A stretch of DNA of 64,000 bases from Culex pipiens pallens (lineage: Eukaryota; Arthropoda; Insecta; Diptera; Culicidae): the NCBI RefSeq assembly GCF_016801865.2, contig NC_068939.1, positions 186,100,053 to 186,164,052 of the forward strand, read 5' to 3'. The translations under genes and the position numbers were made by a program. The notes below the pieces were generated by a model that did not search any database, was not told the origin of the DNA, and saw only the letters and a program-made list of their open reading frames with translations. How positions within the stretch are numbered: the stretch's first letter is position 1; every line of letters starts with the position of its first letter. Shown piece after piece: positions 55,901-64,000 of the stretch.

Positions 55901-58900
55901 CCCTGGGAATTGCTTTGAAAAGCTTGCAACAGTTGAAAAAAAGCAAATGTCCGTAAACGTTTGTGTGTCCTTGCCCACGTCAATGGTATTGACTTGCTGG
56001 GCTCAGGTTGAAAAAAAGCAAATATTATTACTTTCTGCTTGGAGCACTTCATCTTTTCAATTAATTTTTAATCACAATCGAAGCTGGTACCAACTCGGTG
56101 ATTGTTGAGAGCAAGAAGATACTTGACCAAGATGTGTTTGCACCGTTCGCTGGTATCGTATCAAGTTTTATTGAATCGCTTGGCGTTAAAGTGGAATCTA
56201 AACCCACGATTGTTTCTTTGCGAAACGATCTGTGAACATAAAACATGTATCACAATTTATGGTGAACTTTTCGCTTGTTTGATAAAGTGGTTTCAATTTC
56301 CGATTTCAAGTGCTTTTATCTTTTTTGGAATTCTCGAAAACATTTAACAAAATTGCGGTTTCGATGTTTACACCGTGCAGCAAAATCTAATTGAATTTTT
56401 GATTTGATTTAATGTGATTTTGCGGGGGCGATTTAAAAAATCTAAGCTTTGAAGGTCTGTAACGAAAAATGTAAATGAAAATAGTAGTTTATGCAACAAG
56501 TTGCAAAAAGAGGATTTTTTCAGCACGAGTCGTATATTTATCCAACGAGATACTGAGTTGGATAAATACGACGAGTGCTGAAAAAATCAAGTTTTGCAAC
56601 GAGTGTCATACAACATTTTTTGCAATTCCGAAAAACACCCATTGAGTGAAATTTTAAGTAAAAATTTCATGTATTTTGTTAATAAATCGTTTAAATCCAA
56701 AAAAATTTTGAAAAGTGTTACTTTTCGAAACACCCATTTCAGTGCTGAAAAGTAGAACTTTTCAGCATTTATTTTGAAAAGTGTTGCTATTCGATTCTGT
56801 TATTTTTGGTACAGAAAAGTAGGCTATTTCGTCGTTCAAAAATGACAGGAAAAGTAAGTAGTTTCACGACGGAATTGCAAAAATGTATTTTTTAGGGGTT
56901 AATTCCCATTTAAAATTCAAATGCAAAGCGCCAGGCTCTTTTACTTCCAAACAAGCTTATATTGGGATTAGGGTTCAATACGCCCACCGGAACAAGCTTC
57001 TAAACGTCCGCTAAGAAGTTATTTTTGTTACACTCTAATCCTTAATCTTTAGTAATTCTTAGACTACTTATAAAAAAGAATGCCATAGACGAGAAAATGT
57101 CAATGCGGATGGAGAGCAAATACAGCTCAGTATCTCCTGACAAAGACTAATAGGAAGTTAGAAAAAACAATAAAAATATGAAGAAAGATAAGAAGAAAAA
57201 TGTGGTATGTAAATCCGAATGGATCGATGATCTCCTCACAAGGACATAAAAGAAACAGATAGGGTATATGGGCCTATTTTGGACCTACTATGCAAAGCGT
57301 CAACATATTTCGCATAGTTCTCAGGAACGGTCTAACTAATTTGGCTCGTTCCAGGATTGTTTTGTGCCTTAATTTATGCTTAACAAAGTGTACTATTGAA
57401 AATTTAAAATAATTTAACCATTCCATTGTAATAAGCATTTCAAGTAAAACATTTTTTGGATGCTTTTTGGACTTATTGAATGTATTTTGGAGACATCGCT
57501 GAATCTATTTTGGACCCACACTCTGATTGGTTGAAATTTGGACAACTCGAATTGCGGCGTGCGGCGGCAACACGCACACTTACAAAAACTCGGTTTGATA
57601 AACCAAAGGGCCTATCCACGATTATAATTTGGAAAATATTTATTTCAGAAATTAAATAATTATGATGAAACAATGGATTTGAATTTGAAAACGTGTTTTA
57701 ATCATATTGAATGGAAACTCACGCATCTTTAGCAGGTCTCTGTCCTATTTACAATTTGCATATTCTTACGACCTAATTGTTCAACCATTAGAACATAAAA
57801 GACAACCCGTTATTACTCGCAATAAAAACACCTTATCTTAAAATTAAATGAATGACACAGATACATAACAAGTTACAATGAAAAAAGGTTCTAAATTTTA
57901 CGCAGAGCTTATGTTCAAATATTATTAAACAATCAAGAAATTTTAAAGGGAGATTACAGCTTGTAACTTGATGTGAAACTTTCTCATCTGTCATGTTAAA
58001 CTTTACAGTTGCTTGACAAAAAGTTTAACTACATGTTGCACTTTAAAAACAATGTAATATTTGAAAAAAATCAAGGTATGGTATTCAAGGGTGCCTTTGA
58101 TAGTCATAGTTTGTCTTGTTAAATGCAGATTTGAGGTTTACAAACATTATTTTTACTTCGAACTTACCATCACTTAGGTTGCTGATATAATTTTTAAGAA
58201 AATCATTTATGTCAATACTTAGTTAACTATGTTTATAAGCTTTTCAACATAATACATATAAATTTTAGGAAATATTGTTAAAACTTCAGAACTTTGCCTG
58301 AAATTCGTTGAAAAGTTTTCACATTTTATATGAAAGTTTTACTGGAAATGCCTTTTAATTATGAGATTTTTTTAAATTATGTTTCAAAAACAAATAATAT
58401 TTAATAATTAATTATATAACTTATTTTACCTTTTCCTAGTAGAAGATTGTCCGAAGAATCCGAAATGCATTCTATTTTACGATTAAAAATCATGTTCATT
58501 GAAAAAATCATGACACGTTGAGAAGATGAAAATAATGCTATTTATCAACATTTTCTTAGTTATAGTTAAATAACTTTTTAAACTTTTCAAAATTTCATGA
58601 AAAGTTCTTCATGAGGTACTTTGAGCACTTCTCTACCACGGTCAGTATGATTCCATGCCACTCCGTACGTATTCAATTTGTACTCTTCATTTTGCGGAAA
58701 AATATCAAACCTATCAAAGTCACCCCGGCTATATGTCTCAAATCATAAAATTCATAATGTTAACATCGCATTAACCTCTTATGCTAATTTTTTTTTCGAA
58801 GATTTTTATTTTTCCAGCTGGTTTAATTGTGTTTCTAACATGATTGACACGGTAAAATTTAAAAGTGTAATTTATTATAAACCAACGCTGCCAATTGTGA

Positions 58901-61900
58901 AAAAATAAGTTATACCTGTATTTTTTAAAATTATATATAGATAAATATGCAAAAATCAGTTAAAACTTACAAAAATATATTGTCCATATGTATATTTCTC
59001 TGATTTGTTTGCAATACGTCGTAAAAGCCATCACGATCTCCGACACTTATTTGATTTTTTTCTGAACCAAACCAAATTTTGTTTGTTTTCCAGTAAAGAG
59101 CATTTAAAAGACGTGCAGATGATAATTCAAAGCATTTTTTATTTATAATTCGTAAATTGATCGAGAACTAATCGAAAAATTGATTTGTTTACAACTAGCG
59201 CTTAGGATCTTTTTAAAACTAACTCAAGATTTTTTTTAAATTTAATTCATACGACTTTTTCAAAAACCACAGCTCCTGTCACGGTGACAGCTGACGATTT
59301 AATGAACTAGACCCTTTAGGTTTTTCAATCGTTTCCCTTTCAATTCCAACAGGGTAGCCAGTTTGCATTTTTTTAAGCAAAAATTAAAAATATATGCGGC
59401 TAAATTGGTGATAATGATGTTAAGACAAAAATAAATCAACATCAGTTTAAATTTTGGGATACTTTGCAATCGGTCCTAACAATCATCCAAATCTCTAGCA
59501 TCAATTTGCATTTTTATCGTTTAAAAAACATATTTTCATTGTTTCTGTTAATCATTTGCTTTTTAAAGCTTAGATTTCATTCAAATAATTACAGTAAAGA
59601 AATTCAATTCAAAATATTAAATTAAAAAATTTCAATCAATTTCAATGAAATATCGAAATAAATTGATAAACAAAACTGGCAACACCTTGTTATGCATGTG
59701 TTGGTGATAGCCTTGAACCGACGGCAAAGTAGCTCCAAAAACTGATCCAACGCGGCTGATTTGAAAAAATATTTTGAAATGAGTTTTTTTCGATAATAGA
59801 ATAGTTATTTCAATGGTTTAGTGACGGAAAACAAGAAAGAATTAAATAAACAACAGTTACATTGCTCGGAAACCGGACGAAATTGCTTGGTGTCAGTGCA
59901 AAACAGAAAAAATCATCATGGTGTCGCGAGCCAAATCTGATAAGCAACGAGGCCGGAATTTTTGGGCCTAATCGATGCGCTAGGAAAATGAAAGGATGTT
60001 CGAATGCCGTTGGAAAAAGTGGCTGAAAAAGCGGAAATAATCAAAAATGTTAACATTTTTGGGAGAGGTAAGATACAAAACGATCCTGCCTACACTTTCT
60101 GTTGGTTGGATTCAGTGAATTCGTACTTTAAAAGCCTGAACTACCTCGATTCATAAAAATAGGTCCAAAATAGGTACTAGGTCCAAAATAGGGTCATATA
60201 CCCTAGTAGGGAGGGCAAAAGAAGAACAGAATTTCAGCAATAAGAAATAGTTAATGCGGATAGAAAAAGATCATAAATGCGAAAAAGTCAATGCGGATGG
60301 AGATAAAATAGTAACGGATAGTAATAGATAATAATAAAAATAATGGAATATTAATCATTCGTTCAATCAAGGTTTCCCGCCAGAATCGTACGCTGCACTC
60401 GATCCACGATCGCACCCGGGCAGAGATTACCGAGCGAAGCCAGCTCAAGTCTGCTCGCCGGATGGTCGTGAAGCTGGGCAGCGCCGTCATCACCCGCGAG
60501 GACGAGCATGGATTGGCCCTGGGACGGTTGGCGTCGATCGTGGAGCAGGTCGCCGAGTACCACGTGGAGGGTCGCGAGTGTATTATGGTGACGAGTGGTG
60601 CGGTGGCGTTCGGAAAGCAGAAGTTGACCCAGGAGATGCTGATGAGCATGTCGATGAGGGAAACATTGTCGCATGCCGATCACACCCGCCAGGACGCTGG
60701 TACCATGTTGGAACCACGTGCGGCCGCTGCCGTTGGTCAGAGTGGGTTGATGTCCCTGTATGACGCGATGTTTGCCCAGTACGGTATAAAGGTGGCGCAA
60801 GTATTAGTGACTGAACCGGATTTCTACAACGAGGAAACGAGGAGGAATTTGTTCACGACGCTGTCGGAGTTGATCAGTTTGAACATTGTGCCGATTATCA
60901 ACACCAACGATGCGGTTATGCCACCGATGTTCATTGTAGACCAGGAGGTGTCCGCTACGGGGATAAAGAAGGGAATCAAGATCCGGGATAACGACAGTTT
61001 AGCTGCTCTGCTTGCGGCCGAGGTCCACGCCGATTTGTTGATTTTGATGTCTGATGTTGACGGAATTTACAACAAGCCGCCTTGGGAGGACGGAGCACGT
61101 CTGATGCACACTTATACCTCGGCCGACAAGGACTTGATCAAGTTTGGGCAAAAATCAAAGGTCGGAACTGGTGGAATGGACTCCAAGGTGACGGCTGCAA
61201 CGTGGGCGTTGGATCGCGGAGTTAGTGTCGTCATTTGCAACGGTACTCAGGAAAAGGCGATCAAGCACATCCTCACTGGACGAAAGGTCGGCACGTTCTT
61301 CACGGAGTCCACCGTCGATAAGGCTACCCCGGTTGATCAGTTGGCGGAGAATGGTAGGTTTGAATCATTAGTATCAGTTTGAATGGAATGATAATCTTGC
61401 TTCTCCCTTAGCTCGCATCGGAAGCCGCGTAATGCAGAATCTTTCGGCGAGCGATCGTGCCCTGTGCGTCAACACGTTGGCCGACCTGTTGATCTCCAAG
61501 CAGCCGCAAATCCTGGAAGCCAACGCGAAGGATTTGGACGAGGCGAAAAAGTCCGGCCTGGCAAAGCCACTTTTGTCGCGCCTCTCACTAACTCCGGCCA
61601 AGCTGGAGAGTCTTGCGGTGGGCTTGCGGCAGATCGCGGACGACAGCCACAGGGTGAGTATTTTGATGATTTTATGTTTAGACAGAGTGTATTGGAATGT
61701 TCTTTTTAGAATGTTGGTCGCGTCCTTCGCCGGACGAAGCTAGCCGACGGGCTTGAACTGAAGCAAATTACGGTGCCGATTGGAGTTTTGTTGGTGATTT
61801 TCGAGTCCAGACCGGATTCACTTCCGCAGGTCGCTGCACTGGCTATGGCTTCCGGCAACGGTCTCCTGCTGAAGGGTGGCAAGGAAGCTGCGCACAGCAA

Positions 61901-62852
61901 CCGGGCGTTGATGGAACTGGTTAAGGAGGCGCTCGGTACGGTTGGTGCCCAAAATGCAATCTCGCTGGTGTCTACTCGCGAAGAGATTAGCGATCTTCTT
62001 TCCATGGATCAACACATTGATTTGATCATTCCGCGAGGATCGAGTGAGCTTGTGCGTGGTATTCAGGAAAAATCACAACACATTCCCGTTATGGGACATG
62101 CCGAAGGTATCTGTCACGTGTACGTTGATAAGGAAGCAAATTTGCAGAAAGCCCTGAAAATTATTCGCGATTCCAAGTGTGACTATCCGGCGGGTAAGTT
62201 TAATCAACCAAAATTTTTTACAATCCTAACAGTTTAATGATTCTTTTCAAGCTTGTAACGCAATGGAAACCCTGCTAATTCACGAGGAACTGTTGAGTGG
62301 AAGCTTCTTCGCCGACGTGTGCAACATGCTGAAACGGGAGGGTGTCAAAATTAATTCGGGACCCAAGCTAAACCAGTTGCTGACGTTCGGACCACCGCAG
62401 GCAAAGTCTTTGAAGCACGAGTACGGTGCACTCGAGTGCAGCATCGAGGTGGTGAAGGACCTGGAGGAAGCGATCGACCACGTGCACGCGTACGGAAGTG
62501 GCCACACCGATGTGATTGTTACGGAAAACGGTACGAGTTTAATGACGACAATCGATTGATTTCCAATCTAATTTCCTTTCCCTTTTTTCCAGATTCGAGC
62601 GCGCGCTACTTCCAAAACCACGTAGACAGTGCCTGTGTGTTCCACAACGCTAGCAGTCGATTTGCGGATGGTTTTCGCTTTGGGCTGGGGGCGGAAGTTG
62701 GAATTTCCACTGCTCGCATCCACGCCAGAGGTCCGGTGGGAGTGGAGGGCCTGCTAACTACCAAATGGATTCTGAGCGGAGTTGACCACGCCGCGGCAGA
62801 CTTTTCGGAGGGCTCGCGCAAATGGATTCACGAAACGCTGCCGGTCGAATGA
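52936..62852 (+). CDS. P5CS: Delta-1-pyrroline-5-carboxylate synthase (bifunctional, mitochondrial)
   Basis: Exons are 52936-53070, 60372-61353, 61412-61653, 61710-62193, 62252-62530 and 62593-62852; all phases agree, giving 793 residues (human ALDH18A1 has 795). Exon 1 encodes a basic, Ser/Arg-rich mitochondrial targeting segment. The glutamate 5-kinase domain starts at about residue 76 (VVKLGSAVITREDEHG, MVTSGAVAFGKQKL, IINTNDAV, LLILMSDVDGIYN). The gamma-glutamyl-phosphate reductase domain begins near 373, with FESRPDSLPQVAALA, IIPRGSSELVRGIQ and the catalytic cysteine motif YPAACNAMETL (C616). It turns glutamate, ATP and NADPH into glutamate semialdehyde/P5C for proline and ornithine synthesis. 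The acceptor of exon 2 is AAG. Intron 1 is 7.3 kb and carries a 2.9 kb mobile element. Coding sequence is intact. Confidence 0.96.
53071..56500. other. P5CS intron 1, proximal part
   Basis: No conserved exon is recognised. Bases 54440-54680 contain AATATTACA/TGTAATGTCA words like those of other short mosquito repeats, and 54800-55500 is GC-richer unique sequence without a convincing frame. Confidence 0.35.
56501..56599. repeat. Strong hairpin (about 45-bp arms)
   Basis: TTGCAAAA...TTTTTTCAGCACGAGTCG pairs with CGACGAGTGCTGAAAAAA...TTTTGCAA around ATCCAACGAGATACTGAGTTGGAT, with few mismatches. Related CGACGGAATTGCAAAAATG downstream (56870) suggests it is part of a roughly 0.4 kb MITE. Confidence 0.75.
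57262..60203. mobile_element. 2.9 kb inverted-end element in P5CS intron 1
   Basis: The left end GGGTATATGGGCCTATTTTGG and right end CCAAAATAGGGTCATATACCC are inverted and bordered by TA on both sides. No transposase frame survives; ATGGTGTCGCGAGCC near 59920 opens only 17 codons. The TA borders suggest a Tc1/mariner/pogo-type element. Confidence 0.65.
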
Positions 62853-62982
62853 CTGCGTAAAAGTTGGTGGACTCTAGTGAAAAGAATTTTTAGTTTATAA
62901 GAGAAATTTTCGTTAGATCATGGTGACCTATCTAGCAATAATTGTGGAAGCTATTGTTTAAAACGACCCATTACCTTTTGAC

Positions 62983-62988
62983 AATAAA
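62983..62988 (+). terminator. P5CS poly(A) signal
   Basis: AATAAA 130 bases after the P5CS stop; a second AATAAA occurs near 63068. Confidence 0.6.
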
Positions 62989-63088
62989 TGCCGCCCCCAA
63001 AAACGTCCTGTATAAACCGTAAATATTGTCATTCCGTCAAATGGGGCGAGTATGAACATTACAGCTGAATAAAGGAGATATTTTTGTG

Positions 63089-64000
63089 TTTTAATTTTAA
63101 CCCTTTTGTTCCAAGTTAGTGTTGTCATCACTTTATCCTTATTCACCAAATTTGACGGTAGCGTGTTTCATTTTCGATGCATTCCGATGCACAGTTGTAA
63201 TTCGTTCAAACACACACTCGCAGTGGGTACATTGGAAAGCGTAATTAATTTTCCGAATAATTTATGACCATGCAATGAATAATTAAAAAAAGGTTCGTTC
63301 GCTTGGTGTGTACTTCCCGAGCAGAGGAAAATAACACGGGAGTAACAAATTTTGATATTACTTGGGAAAATAACAACTACATAATGGACTACGAATTTCA
63401 ATTAGGTTTGTACTCCACACAGTGAAACGAAATGATATTGATATTACTTCTGGGAATGGTGTCAGATTTTGTGTCAAAAAAGTGTAATTTTACGCCAAGA
63501 ACTGGTGAAATTTTCATCAGTTTCTGTGTAATTTCATAGTTTTACATATTTTTTTAGGTAAAAATATATTTAAAAAAAAACAAATTACAAAACCAACTAA
63601 TTTTTTTTTAGAACCCTAATTTCCAGAAGGGATTGGGAGTCTAAATACACATCTAGACATCTGAGATTAAGATAAATACTTTACGATAACTTCGCTGCCG
63701 GCCATCGTGTGATGGATTGAAATCACTAGGATGTAACAAAGTGGGTGAGTTTTGCGGGCATTTCAGGGCATGATCCCTCAGGTGTACTGAGTCCGAATCC
63801 TAAATATGGGCTTGATTGGTTGCGACAGGACCTGGCGCTTTGAATTTGAATTTTGAATGGGATTTAACCCGTTAAAACGATGCGTTTTGTTTTTGTCAGT
63901 TTTTTAGCCCCTTAACGATTTTTGCATTTTCCAAAAACCTCATGAGCTCCGTGTTCCAGGGAACAACTTTGCCGAAGAGTGCGAAAACATTCGTCAACTT
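63089..64000. other. Downstream intergenic, repeat-like
   Basis: No gene. Bases 63300-63560 contain alternating GTGTAATTTTAC/GTAATTTCA words as in a degraded MITE. The last 100 bases (CAACTTTGCCGAAGAGTGCGA) resemble a repeat motif also seen near 4590 (TCTTCGGCAAAGTTG, inverse). Confidence 0.35.

Overview
This is eukaryotic DNA from an insect, most likely a culicine mosquito and probably Culex. The evidence is the GT-AG introns, the insect-like versions of conserved animal proteins, and a very dense load of LTR elements, MITEs and tRNA-derived SINEs of the kind known from Culex. The species call is inference. No bacterial operon, CRISPR array or viral replication module is present.

Seven genes can be reconstructed with exon coordinates. 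In order they are FRG1 (+, 5977-6908); DCUN1D4-like (-, 7917-16761, large TE-filled introns, 5' exon near 17440); an unrecognised proline-directed-phosphosite protein of 211 aa (+, 21048-21683); a MOK-family protein kinase (+, 21920-23086, with a possible terminal exon at 33849-34061); an N4BP2/NONU-1/Cue2-type CUE-kinase-Smr protein (-, 34223-37380); an NRBF2 homolog (-, 45193-46079); and delta-1-pyrroline-5-carboxylate synthase P5CS (+, 52936-62852, 7.3 kb first intron). A tiny first coding exon of an eighth gene lies at 38509-38533 (+). FRG1 and DCUN1D4 are convergent, MOK and N4BP2 are convergent if the terminal exon is real, and N4BP2 and the 38509 exon are divergent. The genes look like unrelated housekeeping functions: RNA processing, cullin neddylation, signalling, no-go mRNA decay, autophagy and proline synthesis.

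The remainder is layered transposable elements. At 1-4461 there is an LTR palindrome, a Ty3/gypsy integrase relic ending in a 104-nt homopolymer, and a gag-only Ty1/copia element with identical LTRs nested in a TA-flanked element. The DCUN1D4 introns hold a hAT with a nested MITE and a MITE split by a 1.36 kb insertion with a 21-bp target duplication. The block 23.1-33.8 kb holds a TTAA MITE, a 2.1 kb foldback with about 565-bp arms, and a 6.3 kb hAT that cut a SINE in two. At 39.3-43.8 kb is a young non-coding LTR element containing a SINE with two tRNA-like modules.

The most unusual object is at 46.4-50.2 kb: two head-to-head arrays of a 9-bp minisatellite (about 1.2 and 1.9 kb) around a 0.6 kb spacer. 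The distal end was later split by a 1.13 kb retroposon-like insertion with a 22-bp target duplication. The arrays give long open reading frames in most frames, a consequence of the 9-bp unit and not evidence for proteins.
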